Shown: positions 34,695 through 42,915 of the stretch, piece by piece
Position numbering within the stretch: the stretch's first letter is position 1
Layout of the letters: each line of letters opens with the position of its first letter
Assembly (NCBI RefSeq): GCF_014204795.1
Contig: NZ_JACHMB010000001.1
Location: 12,552,501 to 12,616,500, forward strand
DNA length: 64,000 nt
Source of the DNA: Nonomuraea jabiensis
Lineage (GTDB): Bacteria; Actinomycetota; Actinomycetes; Streptosporangiales; Streptosporangiaceae
Direction: 5' to 3'
Translations under genes and position numbers: made by a program
Notes under the pieces: model-generated
The model's input: only the letters and a program-made list of their open reading frames with translations
Told to the model about the DNA's origin: nothing
Databases searched by the model: none

Positions 34695-34720
34695 CCCCTC
34701 GGCCGGGCGAATTCGAGGGG
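34695..34720. terminator. hairpin between convergent genes
   Basis: CCCCTCG (34695-34701) pairs with CGAGGGG (34714-34720) across a 12-base loop, followed by TCTT. It lies between the convergent TPR and flavoprotein genes and may end both. The stem is short, so the call is modest. Confidence 0.45.
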
Positions 34721-34736
34721 TCTTCGCAACGCCGGC

Positions 34737-36338
34737 CTATGCGGCTGGAGGTGGGATGAGGGTGCCGGGGTTGAGGATTCCGGCGGGGTCGAGCCGGTCC
34801 TTGACCGCCTGCAGAATGCTCACCCCCACCGGCCCCACCTCGGCCGCATAAGCCTCCCGATGGTCGCGCCCGACCCCGTGATGGTGGCTGATGGTGCCGC
34901 CGGTCGCCACGATGGCCGCGTTCACCGCCTCCTTGGCGCGCTCCCACTGCGCCACCGGATCCCCCTCCTGCGCGACGACGACCGTGAAGTACAGCGAGGC
35001 GCCGGTCTCGTACACGTGGGAGATGTGGCACATGACGAGCGGCGAGCCGAGCGCGCCCGCCAGGGCGAGCCGCACCGCGTCGTAGAGCCGCGGCAGGTTC
35101 GCCCAGAACCCGGCCGTCTCCAGGGTCTCGACGGTGGCCCCGGCCGCGAGGAGCGAGTCGCGGAGGTACGGCGCGGAGAAGCGCCCGCGCTCCCACGCCT
35201 CCCCCGGCTCGGCGCCCAGCGGCTCGCCCCCCATCCGGGTCAGCACGGCCGCGGCCCCGGCCTGCCGGGCCGCCACCGATCCCCCTTCAAGAACTCCCCC
35301 CGACTCGTGGCCGGCGATCAGGAGGCAGCCTGAGCCGCCCGATCCGATGGCGTCCGGCTTCGCGAGGCCGATCATGGTCTCGGTCTCGTCCGAGAGCCGG
35401 AGCACGGTCGGGAGCTGCCCCTCCTGGGCGAGCGCCCGCACCGCCGCCGTCCCCTCCGCGAACGTCCCGAACCGCCACCCCTCGTACCGCCGCTCGTCAG
35501 GAGCCCGCCGGACCCTCAGCCGCAGGGACGTGATGACCCCGAAGGCGCCCTCGGAGCCCAGTACGAGCTGGCGCAGGTCGGGTCCGGCCGCCGACTTGGG
35601 GGCGCGGCCGAGGTCCAGGGTGCCGGTGGGGGTGGCCACCGTGAGGCCCACGACCATGTCGTCGAAGCGCCCGTACCCGGCGGAGGCCTGGCCGCTGGAG
35701 CGGGCCGCCGCGAAGCCGCCGAGGGTGGCGTACTCGAAGGATTGGGGGAAGTGGCCCAGCGTGAGGCCGTGCGCGGCGAGCAGCCGCTCGGCCTCGGGGG
35801 CGCGTACGCCGGGCTCGAAGGAGGCCACGAGGGACTCCGCGTCCACGGAGAGGAGGCGGTCGAGCCGGCCCAGGTCGAGAGCGATCACCCCTGTGAAGCC
35901 CGAGCCGGAGGCGGTGAGGCCGCCCACCACGGAGGTGCCGCCGCCGAAGGGGATCACCGCGACGCGTTCGGCGGAGCAGAGCCGCAGCAGCTCGGCCACC
36001 TCCTCGTGCGAGCCGGGCAGCACCACCGCGTCGGGCGCGGCCGAGCCGTCCCCCGCGCGCATCCGCAGCAGGTCGGGGGTGGACTTGCCGCGGGTGTGGC
36101 GGACGCGGGCCTCGTGCGAGGTCAGCACGTACGCGGAGCCGACCACCTCGGCCAGCAAGCCGAGCAGCGGCTCGGGGAGGGCGACCGGGGGCAGGCGTAC
36201 GGACTCGAGGCCGACGGCGGGGACGTCCGGAGCGCGCACGCCGAGGAAGTCGCGCAGAAGCACGCGGACCTCGGGGGGCAGCTCGCGGGCGAGGGCCGGG
36301 TCGCCCCAGCCGGACCACAGCATCGGTTCTCCAGTCAT
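34737..36338 (-). CDS. FAD-binding oxidase, alkyl-DHAP synthase-like
   Basis: This is a flavoprotein of 533 residues. The FAD-binding PCMH domain shows PFGGGTSVVGGLTA near 133 and FEYATLGGFAAARSSG near 205. The C-terminus has HHHGVGRDHREAY and ends DPAGILNPGTLIPP, as in alkyldihydroxyacetonephosphate synthase and lactate/glycolate oxidases. The neighbourhood with GlpD points to the alkyl-DHAP-synthase branch (ether-lipid or glycerol-phosphate metabolism). It is divergent from a TetR gene with only 17 bases between start codons. Confidence 0.8.
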   Translation of the reverse strand: MTGEPMLWSGWGDPALARELPPEVRVLLRDFLGVRAPDVPAVGLESVRLPPVALPEPLLGLLAEVVGSAYVLTSHEARVRHTRGKSTPDLLRMRAGDGSAAPDAVVLPGSHEEVAELLRLCSAERVAVIPFGGGTSVVGGLTASGSGFTGVIALDLGRLDRLLSVDAESLVASFEPGVRAPEAERLLAAHGLTLGHFPQSFEYATLGGFAAARSSGQASAGYGRFDDMVVGLTVATPTGTLDLGRAPKSAAGPDLRQLVLGSEGAFGVITSLRLRVRRAPDERRYEGWRFGTFAEGTAAVRALAQEGQLPTVLRLSDETETMIGLAKPDAIGSGGSGCLLIAGHESGGVLEGGSVAARQAGAAAVLTRMGGEPLGAEPGEAWERGRFSAPYLRDSLLAAGATVETLETAGFWANLPRLYDAVRLALAGALGSPLVMCHISHVYETGASLYFTVVVAQEGDPVAQWERAKEAVNAAIVATGGTISHHHGVGRDHREAYAAEVGPVGVSILQAVKDRLDPAGILNPGTLIPPPAA

Positions 36339-36355
36339 GTTTTACACTGTGACAT
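36339..36355. promoter_or_regulatory. 17-base divergent promoter/operator, leaderless on both sides
   Basis: Only 17 bases separate the start codons of the flavoprotein (36338, minus) and the TetR gene (36356, plus). TACACT (36343-36348) is a -10 for the TetR gene placed eight bases before its ATG, so it is leaderless. The other side must be leaderless or have its promoter inside the TetR gene. The spacer holds a TTACACTGTGACA near-palindrome that could bind the TetR protein. Confidence 0.5.
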
Positions 36356-36865
36356 ATGACGTCGATTCGTCACAACGATGGGGTGCTGGACGCGGCCCGG
36401 GACTGCGTGCTGGCCTACGGCGTGCGCAGGACGACGCTCACGGACGTGGCGCGCCGGGCGGGGGTGTCGCGGATGACGATCTACCGCCGCTGGCCCGACG
36501 TGCGCACGCTCGTCGCGGACCTGATGACCAGGGAATGGGTGCGGGTGGTCGAGGAGCTCGACCTGGCCGACCCCGTGCGCGCGGTCGTCGAGGGGGTCGG
36601 AGGGCTGCGCGCCCACCCGCTGTGGCGGAAGATCGTGGAAGCGGATCCGGAGCTGCTGCTGCCGTACCTGCTCGACCGGCGCGGCGCCAGCCACGAGGCG
36701 ATACTCGAGGTCCTGGAGCGCGCCGTCGGGGATGCGGCCAGGGCGCGGGCGGTGCTGCTGGTGGCGCAGTCGTTCCTGCTGTCGGCGCCCACGATGCTCG
36801 GCCCGGTGACCATGGACGAGCTCGACGGCGAGCTCACCGCCCTGCTGGAGGCCTATCTTGGATAG
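36356..36865 (+). CDS. TetR/AcrR family regulator
   Basis: This is a 169-residue repressor with a clear N-terminal helix-turn-helix (LTDVARRAGVSRMTIYRRWPDV). It overlaps the glpD-like gene by eight bases and faces the flavoprotein gene across a shared 17-base spacer. It probably controls both units, the signal likely being a fatty or glycerol-derived compound (inference). Confidence 0.88.
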   Translation: MTSIRHNDGVLDAARDCVLAYGVRRTTLTDVARRAGVSRMTIYRRWPDVRTLVADLMTREWVRVVEELDLADPVRAVVEGVGGLRAHPLWRKIVEADPELLLPYLLDRRGASHEAILEVLERAVGDAARARAVLLVAQSFLLSAPTMLGPVTMDELDGELTALLEAYLG

Positions 36866-38393
36866 CTCGCACGGAGGCACCTTGGACGAGAGCTCGCTGA
36901 ACGCCCGCAGAAGATCCCGTGAGCTGCGCCGGGTCGCGGAGGAACGGCTCGACGTGCTGGTGGTCGGGCTCGGCGCGACCGGCGCCGGCGCCGCGCTGGA
37001 CGCCGCGTCCCGTGGGCTCAGGGTAGCGGCGATCGACGCGCACGACCTGGCTTTCGGGACGTCCAGGTGGAGCTCCAAGATGATCCACGGCGGCCTGCGC
37101 TACCTGGCCAAGGGGCAGGTGGACGTCGCCTACGAGAGCGCGGTCGAGCGCGGCATCCTGCTCCGCACGACGGCTCCGCACCTGGTCGCGGCCCACCCGT
37201 ACCTGCTGCCGCTGACGAAGGCGGTCTCGCGGCGGCAGGCGGCGCTCGTGATGAGCGGCTACCGGCTCGGCGACGCCCTGCGGGCCGCCGCGCGCACGCC
37301 GCGCCGGCTGCTGCCCGGCCCGACGCGGCTGAGCGCGGCCCGCACGCGCACGCTGGCGCCGGTGCTCGACGGCGACGGCCTGCGCGGCGCGCTGCTGTCG
37401 TGGGACGGCCGGCTGCTGGACGACGCCCGCCTGGTCGTGGCGATCGCCAGGACCGCCGCCGCGCACGGCGCCCGCGTGCTGACCCGCTGCCGCGCGCTGC
37501 GGCTCACGGACGGGCCCACGGGCCGGGGCGCGCTGGTACGCGACGAGCTGACGGGCGAGGAGTTCGACGTCCGCGCCAGAGTCGTGATCAACGCGGCCGG
37601 GGTGTGGGCGGGCGGGCTGGATCCCGAGGTGAAGCTGCGTCCCTCGCGCGGCACCCACCTCGTGCTGGCCCAGGGGACGCTGCCCGGGCTCATCGCCGGC
37701 ATGCACGTGCCCATTCCCGGAGAGACCAACCGATTCGCGCTCGTACTCCCCCAGCGCGACGGCCGCGTGTACGTCGGCCTCACCGACGAACCGGTGGACG
37801 GGCCCGTCCCCGACGTTCCTGAAGTGCCCGAGGAGGACGTCAGAACGCTCCTGGAGGTGCTGAACGGGGTTCTTGAGACTCAGGTGACCCGAGAGGCGGT
37901 CGCGGGCGCGTACGCGGGCCTCAGGCCCCTTCTGGCGGCCGACGGCCATACGGCCGACATCTCGCGCAGACACGCCGTTCTATCGCATGACGGGATCGTC
38001 ACGGTCGTCGGCGGCAAGCTCACGACATATCGGCGGATGGCCGAGGACGCGGTGGATGAGGCGGTCTCGTCCGCGAAACTCCCAGCACGCCGGAGCCGTA
38101 CCAGAAAGATCCCGCTCGTCGGGGCGGGGCCGCGGCCGTCCGGGGTGCCGCCCCGGCTGGCCGAGCGGTACGGCAGCGAGGCCGAGGCCGTGTACAAGCT
38201 CGTCAAGGCGCACCCGGAGGAGGTCGGGCTCGGCATCACCGAGGGCGAGCTGCTCTGGTCGGTCCGGCACGAGGGCGCGCTCGACGAGGGCGACCTGCTG
38301 GACAGGCGGACCCGGATCGGCCTGGTCAAGCAGGACAGGGACCGCGCACTGCCCGCGACACGGGACGTGTTGCGCCGAACCCCCCGCGACTGA
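36858..38393 (+). CDS. glpD: glycerol-3-phosphate dehydrogenase/oxidase
   Basis: This is an FAD enzyme oxidising glycerol-3-phosphate to dihydroxyacetone phosphate at the membrane. The 511-residue product has the dinucleotide fold VLVVGLGATGAGAALDAASRGL near 33-54, then RWSSKMIHGGLRYLAKGQ, GVWAG, RDGRVYVGLTDEP, and a GlpD C-terminal cap (SVRHEGALDEGDLLDRRTRIGL). A TTG at 36858 with GGAGG six bases before is preferred; a second TTG at 36882 also has GGAGG. Co-transcribed with tetR and near the alkyl-DHAP-synthase-like gene, which uses DHAP-derived substrates. Confidence 0.9.
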   Translation: MDSSHGGTLDESSLNARRRSRELRRVAEERLDVLVVGLGATGAGAALDAASRGLRVAAIDAHDLAFGTSRWSSKMIHGGLRYLAKGQVDVAYESAVERGILLRTTAPHLVAAHPYLLPLTKAVSRRQAALVMSGYRLGDALRAAARTPRRLLPGPTRLSAARTRTLAPVLDGDGLRGALLSWDGRLLDDARLVVAIARTAAAHGARVLTRCRALRLTDGPTGRGALVRDELTGEEFDVRARVVINAAGVWAGGLDPEVKLRPSRGTHLVLAQGTLPGLIAGMHVPIPGETNRFALVLPQRDGRVYVGLTDEPVDGPVPDVPEVPEEDVRTLLEVLNGVLETQVTREAVAGAYAGLRPLLAADGHTADISRRHAVLSHDGIVTVVGGKLTTYRRMAEDAVDEAVSSAKLPARRSRTRKIPLVGAGPRPSGVPPRLAERYGSEAEAVYKLVKAHPEEVGLGITEGELLWSVRHEGALDEGDLLDRRTRIGLVKQDRDRALPATRDVLRRTPRD

Positions 38394-38406
38394 CCCCACC
38401 AATCCG

Positions 38407-38425
38407 TTAGGTTAGTCTTACCTAA
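38407..38425. promoter_or_regulatory. iron box (DtxR/IdeR operator)
   Basis: TTAGGTTAGTCTTACCTAA is a 19-base near-perfect match to the actinobacterial IdeR/DmdR consensus (TTAGGTTAGSCTAACCTAA). It lies 26 bases before the sucrase/ferredoxin-like gene and just after glpD, so it should repress the downstream gene when iron is plentiful. Confidence 0.88.
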
Positions 38426-38451
38426 ATTCGGATGGGGAGGGAGAACAGGCG

Positions 38452-39366
38452 TTGGCGAGGGGCTGCGAGCATCCGACCGGGTGCCATACCGGAGGGATTC
38501 CGACGTTGGCCAGTGCCACCGTGGGAGCCCGGCTGTGGCTGCTCGTCGAATACACCGGCGCCTGGCCCTCGCACCTGGAAAGCTTCGAACTTCCTGAAAA
38601 AATCTCCGAACTGGTCCGCCGGGCGCTCGATCGCGGTATCAGGCCCCAGCTGATCCGCCGGCCGGGAAAGCGGACCCGCCCTCAGGAGCAGGGGATCCGT
38701 GTGCTACTCGCGTACGCGGTAGGAGACCGCCCCTGGCTGGCGAGCGGTGTCGTCGCAGGTCCCGACGATCTTGACCTGGACGCGCTCGTGGCCGGAGTGG
38801 TCCCGGAGTCCTGCATACTTGAAGACGAGCCGGTATTTCTGGTCTGCACGCACGCCAAGCGCAATGCGTGCTGCGCCCGCATTGGACTACCCCTCGCTCG
38901 CACGCTGGCCGATTCTTTGCCGGACAGAGTGTGGGAAACGTCACACGTTGGCGGCGATCGCTACGCCGCCAACCTGGTGTGCTTGCCACACGGAATTTTC
39001 TACGGCAGCATGTCTCAGGCTGCTGCACTGGCAGCGGCTAACGCGTACCGGTCGGGCGAGATCATTCTCGACCGCTACCGGGGACGCGCAGGCATCCCTG
39101 AGCCATTGCAAGCCGTGGAGCACTTCGCCCGAGCCCATACGGGAGAGTGTTCCGTCGGCGCGGTGGCCGTGGAATCCTCCAGGTCGGACGGTGACGTCAC
39201 CGAAGCGCTCGTACGCTGCGGCGACGTCCGGTTCCAGGTTGTGGTTGAGCCATCGGCGTTCACAGCGCCGTGTGGTACGGCTTGCGCCGAGACGATCACC
39301 ACCTACCGGCTGGTTTCGCTGGACAGGCTCACGCCTGTGCGGTACGCCACGCCCGCTCTCGCCTGA
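38452..39366 (+). CDS. sucrase/ferredoxin-like protein, iron regulated
   Basis: This is a thioredoxin-fold [2Fe-2S] protein of the sucraseferredoxin family (304 residues). Typical motifs are VCTHAKRNACCARIGLPLA near 140-158, SHVGGDRYAANLVCLPHG near 175 and CGDVRFQV near the C-terminus. In siderophore-using actinobacteria such proteins are iron-regulated and may act as ferric-siderophore reductase or electron carriers. It starts at a TTG with GGAGGGAG upstream, directly behind the iron box. Confidence 0.85.
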   Translation: MARGCEHPTGCHTGGIPTLASATVGARLWLLVEYTGAWPSHLESFELPEKISELVRRALDRGIRPQLIRRPGKRTRPQEQGIRVLLAYAVGDRPWLASGVVAGPDDLDLDALVAGVVPESCILEDEPVFLVCTHAKRNACCARIGLPLARTLADSLPDRVWETSHVGGDRYAANLVCLPHGIFYGSMSQAAALAAANAYRSGEIILDRYRGRAGIPEPLQAVEHFARAHTGECSVGAVAVESSRSDGDVTEALVRCGDVRFQVVVEPSAFTAPCGTACAETITTYRLVSLDRLTPVRYATPALA

Positions 39367-39466
39367 ACAGGGAACATCGCGGCCCAACGTTGCGTTGGAA
39401 CAGTGACGCCATAAGCGTCCAATGCGGCCCAATTACCGAAATACCTCTCACGAAGGTGGTTTTCTC

Positions 39467-39778
39467 ATGTCTCAGGTACGTCGGCAGCTCGCCCGCCCGC
39501 GCCCCAGCTGGGGTTGGCAGGATGATGCCGCGTGCCGGGGTGAGGACCTCGTGCTCTTCTTCGGCCCCGACGGGGAGCGGCAGCCCGAGCGTGACGTACG
39601 TGAGCGGAAGGCCAAGGCGATCTGCGCCCAGTGCCCTGTCCGCAACGAGTGCCTTGACTACGCGCTGTCCCGTCCCGAGAAGTACGGCACGTGGGGCGGT
39701 CTCAACGAAGACGAGCGCGCCTCCGAGCGTCGTCGTCGCATGCGCCGCGCGGCCAGCGCCGGCATCTCCGCCGCCTGA
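39467..39778 (+). CDS. WhiB-like [4Fe-4S] regulatory protein
   Basis: This 103-residue protein has the four-Cys iron-sulfur site of WhiB proteins (DDAACRGED; ICAQCPVRNEC), the GTWGG turn and an Arg-rich C-terminus (ERRRRMRRAA) for DNA contact. Wbl proteins bind the housekeeping sigma factor and sense nitric oxide or oxygen. The ATG at 39467 is used; the upstream 100 bases hold a GACGC-N5-GCGTC inverted repeat (39405-39419). The subtype cannot be fixed from sequence alone. Confidence 0.93.
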   Translation: MSQVRRQLARPRPSWGWQDDAACRGEDLVLFFGPDGERQPERDVRERKAKAICAQCPVRNECLDYALSRPEKYGTWGGLNEDERASERRRRMRRAASAGISAA

Positions 39779-39806
39779 CACACCCGGCAGCGTCACCATC
39801 ATCGCG

Positions 39807-39891
39807 TGATCAAGCAGTTGTCCCGATGAACCGGAGCCTGGCCCTCCACGCACAGGCTCCGGCGAACCCGGTCGGGACAACTGCCTGATCA
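39807..39891. terminator. 85-base nested hairpin between whiB-like and nudix genes
   Basis: An outer pair of 20-base arms (39807-39826 and 39872-39891, one mismatch) encloses an inner perfect pair CCGGAGCCTG (39831-39840) and CAGGCTCCGG (39853-39862). The right outer arm overlaps the nudix stop codon. It lies between convergent genes and may work as a bidirectional terminator, but no T run follows. Confidence 0.65.
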
Positions 39892-40296
39892 GGCAGCACC
39901 TCCGAGGGCACCGGCCCGCACGAGCAGCGGCACCACGTGGTCGCGCACGGCAGGCGCCAGACGCGGCACGTACGCGTCCCGCCCGTCCGTCCACCCCAGC
40001 GCCGCCAGCTCCGCGGCCGGCCTCGGATCCCCCGAAACCCCGGCGGTGAAGACCGTCATGCGCATGGGCACGCCCTCCAGCGCCGCCACGTCCTCCACGT
40101 GGTCGAGCAGGGCCAGGTCGTGCGGCGTCACCCCGAGCTCCTCGGCCAGCTCGCGCGCGAGCGTCTCCTCCGGCTCCTCCCCCGCCTCGGGCTTGCCCCC
40201 CGGCAGGTAGAAGACGTCCGGAGCGGCCTGCTTGCTCACGACCAGCAGCCGCCCCCGGTCGACGACCGCCGCGGCGACCACGCGCAACACATCCAT
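39889..40296 (-). CDS. Nudix hydrolase
   Basis: This is a 135-residue Nudix protein with the box GGKPEAGEEPEETLARELAEELGV (G-x5-E-x7-REL-x-EELG) near residues 33-56. It probably hydrolyses a nucleoside diphosphate derivative, as in MutT-type NTP clean-up. The start at 40296 (MDVLRVVAAAVV) gives the family's usual length; the longer frame beyond it overlaps the divergent gene's promoter. Confidence 0.86.
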   Translation of the reverse strand: MDVLRVVAAAVVDRGRLLVVSKQAAPDVFYLPGGKPEAGEEPEETLARELAEELGVTPHDLALLDHVEDVAALEGVPMRMTVFTAGVSGDPRPAAELAALGWTDGRDAYVPRLAPAVRDHVVPLLVRAGALGGAA

Positions 40297-40372
40297 GCCG
40301 ACAGCATCCCACGCGCCACCGACAAACCGGGATCTCCGGAGATTGTCGCACCCCGCCGATAGGGTGCCGGGC

Positions 40373-41014
40373 ATGACTGAATCCCAGCCCTCCCCCGTGA
40401 CCGCCGACGACCTCGACGAGGCCGTCCGGCTGGCTGTCGCCACCCTCCGCGCGGCCCCCGAGACCGCGTGGGAGCGCAAGGCCGGCACGCTGGAGTGGAC
40501 GTGCTGGGAGACGGTCGAGCACCTGGCCGACGACCTGTTCGCCTATGCCGCCCAGCTCGGGCTCAGGATGCCGCCGCTGGACACCTACGTCCCGTTCGTC
40601 CTGGAAAGCCGCAGGCCGGAAGGCCCCGCCAACACCATCCACGCCGACCCCAAGGCCGGTCCCGTGGGGCTGCTGCAGGTGCTGGAGGCGTGCGGCGCGA
40701 TGCTGTCCGCCATGGTGCGGACCACGCCGCCGGAGGTCCGCGCCCACCACGGCTTCGGCGCGGCCGATCCCGAGGGCTCGGCGGCGATGGGCATCGTGGA
40801 GACGCTCGTCCACACCCACGACCTGGCCGAAGGGCTCGGGCTCGGGTGGGCGCCGCCGGCCGGGATGTGCGCCCGGGTGCTGGCGCGGCTGTTCCCCGAC
40901 GCGCCGCGCGACACCGATCCGTGGACGACCCTGCTGTGGGTCACCGGGCGCGCCGACCTGCCCGGCCGCGAGCGCCCGGTGAAGTGGCGCTGGTACAGCG
41001 CGCCGCGGTCCTAG
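40373..41014 (+). CDS. MDMPI/DinB-like protein
   Basis: This is a 213-residue protein of the mycothiol-dependent maleylpyruvate isomerase/DinB superfamily. Its four-helix bundle includes WECWETVEHLADD-like and VETLVHTHDLAEGLGL segments. The His residues of these (near 51 and 146) could bind a metal, as in the family. Exact reaction is unknown; such proteins often use mycothiol or bacillithiol. It is a single gene, divergent from nudix. Confidence 0.72.
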   Translation: MTESQPSPVTADDLDEAVRLAVATLRAAPETAWERKAGTLEWTCWETVEHLADDLFAYAAQLGLRMPPLDTYVPFVLESRRPEGPANTIHADPKAGPVGLLQVLEACGAMLSAMVRTTPPEVRAHHGFGAADPEGSAAMGIVETLVHTHDLAEGLGLGWAPPAGMCARVLARLFPDAPRDTDPWTTLLWVTGRADLPGRERPVKWRWYSAPRS

Positions 41015-41042
41015 CGGCGCGCGCTCCTGCAGACGTCAGACC

Positions 41043-41276
41043 TCAGACGATCAGATCGTCGAATTCGCCGTCCTTGGCCCCCAGGACGAACGCGGTGATC
41101 TCCGCCTGGGTGTAGACCAGCGCGGGACCTTCGGGAAAACGTGAGTTACGCATGGCTATCTCCCCCGTGGGCAGGTTCGCGACTTCGACGCAGTTGCCGT
41201 TGGGGTTGCTCCGCTTGCTCTTGCGCCAGACGACGGGAAGGCGACCGGCGGGCGTTCCGTTCCGGAACTCATGCAT
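41043..41276 (-). CDS. DUF397 protein
   Basis: This small protein of 77 residues has the DUF397 signature: WRKSKRSNPNGNCVEVANL, then MRNSRFPEGPALVYTQAEITAFV. In Streptomyces, DUF397 genes pair with helix-turn-helix genes like the one next door, and a few are linked with sporulation and antibiotic control. It is transcribed from the region holding the palindrome at 41300-41317. Confidence 0.88.
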   Translation of the reverse strand: MHEFRNGTPAGRLPVVWRKSKRSNPNGNCVEVANLPTGEIAMRNSRFPEGPALVYTQAEITAFVLGAKDGEFDDLIV

Positions 41277-41299
41277 GGGGGCAGCTCCTCGCGATCTTA

Positions 41300-41317
41300 C
41301 GGATGCACGTGCATCCG
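41300..41317. promoter_or_regulatory. palindromic operator upstream of the DUF397 gene
   Basis: CGGATGCACGTGCATCCG is a perfect 18-base palindrome, in turn flanked by CTCCTCGC (41285-41292) and GCGAGGAG (41323-41330). Its TGCACGTGCA core is shared with the palindrome in front of the divergent HTH gene, so both are likely bound by the same regulator. Confidence 0.7.
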
Positions 41318-41410
41318 CGTTTGCGAGGAGACAATACGGTAACGCGTCGGTCTCCATATAGCGGACGACCAAAAAACCCGATATGGGGTGGGTCACAGGG
41401 TCTCAGCAGC

Positions 41411-42292
41411 TCATCGGGAAAGCAGGCGTTCCAGGAAGCGCCTGGTCTCCTTGGGCTCCTCGGCCTGGATGCTGAGCCGGTCCATGACTTCCATGTAGTG
41501 GTCGGAGTCGGCGGGTTTGTCCAGGTAGAGGGCGCTGGTGAGCTGCTCCATGTAGACGACGTCGGGCAGCTCGGGCTCGGGGAAGCGCAGGATGCTGAAC
41601 GAGCCCCCGGCCGCCGCGTGCCCGCCGCGGTCGAACGGCATGATCTGCAGGATGACGTTGCGCTCGGCCGTGAGGTCGAGGAGATGGGCGAGCTGCGCGC
41701 GCATGATCTCGGAGCTGCCGATCGTACGGCGCACGACGGCCTCGTCGATCACCGCCCAGACCGTCAGCCCGCTCTCCAGCCGCCCCTGCCGCATGGTGCG
41801 CACCGCCACGCGCCGGTCGAGCTCCCCCCTCGGGGCCTTCTCGTGGCCCAGCTCGATCACGGCCCTGGCGTAGTCGGGGGTCTGGAGAAGGCCGGGCACG
41901 AACTGGTTCTCGTACGTACGGATGCTGGAGGCCGCGCCTTCGAGCCCGATGTAGACCTCGAACCAGGGCGGCAGCACGTCGCCGTACTTGTGCCACCAGC
42001 CGGGGGCGTTGGCCTGCTTGGCCAGGGCGAGCAGCGGCTCGCGCTCGGCGGGGTCGGTGACGCCGTACAGGGTCAGCAGGTCGGCCACGTCGCGCTGCTT
42101 GAAGCTGACCTGGCCGAGCTCCAGCCGGCTGATCTTGGCGTGAGATGCGCGAATCGAGTACCCGGCGTCCTCGCGCGAGATACCCTTCTCCGTGCGGAGC
42201 CTGCGCAGCTGAGTGCCCAGCAGGATCCGCAGCACCGTCGGGCTTCCCGGCGAATGATGAAGAAGCTTCCCTTCCGCGCTCTCTGCGCTCAC
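41411..42292 (-). CDS. HTH (XRE-family) regulator with DUF5753
   Basis: This 293-residue protein has an N-terminal helix-turn-helix (LGTQLRRLRTEKGISREDAGYSI, ISRLELGQ) and a C-terminal DUF5753 sensor region (FEVYIGLEGAASSIRTYENQFVPGLLQTPDYARAV). With DUF397 and an ATPase this is the regulatory set widely repeated in streptomycetes and relatives. It faces the ATPase gene divergently and its control region contains the second TGCACGTGCA palindrome, so autoregulation is likely. Confidence 0.9.
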   Translation of the reverse strand: MSAESAEGKLLHHSPGSPTVLRILLGTQLRRLRTEKGISREDAGYSIRASHAKISRLELGQVSFKQRDVADLLTLYGVTDPAEREPLLALAKQANAPGWWHKYGDVLPPWFEVYIGLEGAASSIRTYENQFVPGLLQTPDYARAVIELGHEKAPRGELDRRVAVRTMRQGRLESGLTVWAVIDEAVVRRTIGSSEIMRAQLAHLLDLTAERNVILQIMPFDRGGHAAAGGSFSILRFPEPELPDVVYMEQLTSALYLDKPADSDHYMEVMDRLSIQAEEPKETRRFLERLLSR

Positions 42293-42308
42293 CCTGCCGC
42301 TCCTAGAT

Positions 42309-42337
42309 CATCTGCACGTGCAGATGCGATTCGCATC
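42309..42337. promoter_or_regulatory. palindromic operators in the HTH/ATPase divergent region
   Basis: CATCTGCACGTGCAGATG (42309-42326) is a perfect 18-base palindrome with the same TGCACGTGCA core as the DUF397 operator. It is joined to a second repeat, GATGCGA-T-TCGCATC (42323-42337), and the GATGC...GCATC arms are shared with the DUF397 site. Together they look like the binding region of the HTH protein. Confidence 0.7.
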
Positions 42338-42421
42338 CGTAAACGACGAAAAGTCTTGCATCGCTTAGCACTCCCCGTAAAGATGGGCATTGGATCACCA
42401 GACCGCGCTTCGGGGGCCAGA

Positions 42422-42895
42422 ATGACGACTTTCGACGCTCGGCCGCAAGCCGCCATCGGTTCCCGGCCACCAGGATGGCTTTCCTCCATTCTGGTGGAGG
42501 GGCATGCCTGGGAGTGCGATGCGGTGTTCCCCTTCCATCAGCGGGTCGCGCTCGAGCCGGCCTGCGTGGCGACGGCGCGGCGGTTCGTCGATCAGACGCT
42601 GGCCACGTGGGGGGTTTCGGGGCCGGCCTTCGAGGCCCAGCTGGTGGTGTCGGAGCTGGTGACCAACGCGATGCGGCACGGCGGCGGGGCCGCGCAGCTC
42701 CGGCTGCTGTCGCACGGGGCGGAGCTGGCGTGCGTGGTGACCGACCACAGCCGGACCGTGCCGGTGGCGACGGCCCCCGACGTGTTCTCGGAGTTCGGGC
42801 GGGGGTTGCGGCTGATCGACGCCCTCTGCACCGCCTGGGGCTGGCTGTCGCCCGGCGGCTCCCGCAAGCTCGTCTGGGCCGTGCTCGCCGCCTGA
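42422..42895 (+). CDS. anti-sigma-type ATP-binding protein (HATPase_c_2)
   Basis: This 157-residue protein has the GHKL ATPase fold of RsbW-like serine kinases: VSELVTNAMRHGG (N box) near 80 and EFGRGLRLIDALCTAWGW (G box) near 124. Such proteins are cytoplasmic antisigma or regulatory kinases. It is the third member of the HTH/DUF397/ATPase set and is divergent from the HTH gene. Its partner sigma factor is unknown. Confidence 0.88.
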   Translation: MTTFDARPQAAIGSRPPGWLSSILVEGHAWECDAVFPFHQRVALEPACVATARRFVDQTLATWGVSGPAFEAQLVVSELVTNAMRHGGGAAQLRLLSHGAELACVVTDHSRTVPVATAPDVFSEFGRGLRLIDALCTAWGWLSPGGSRKLVWAVLAA

Positions 42896-42915
42896 CACCC
42901 AGTTTCCGTACGTCC

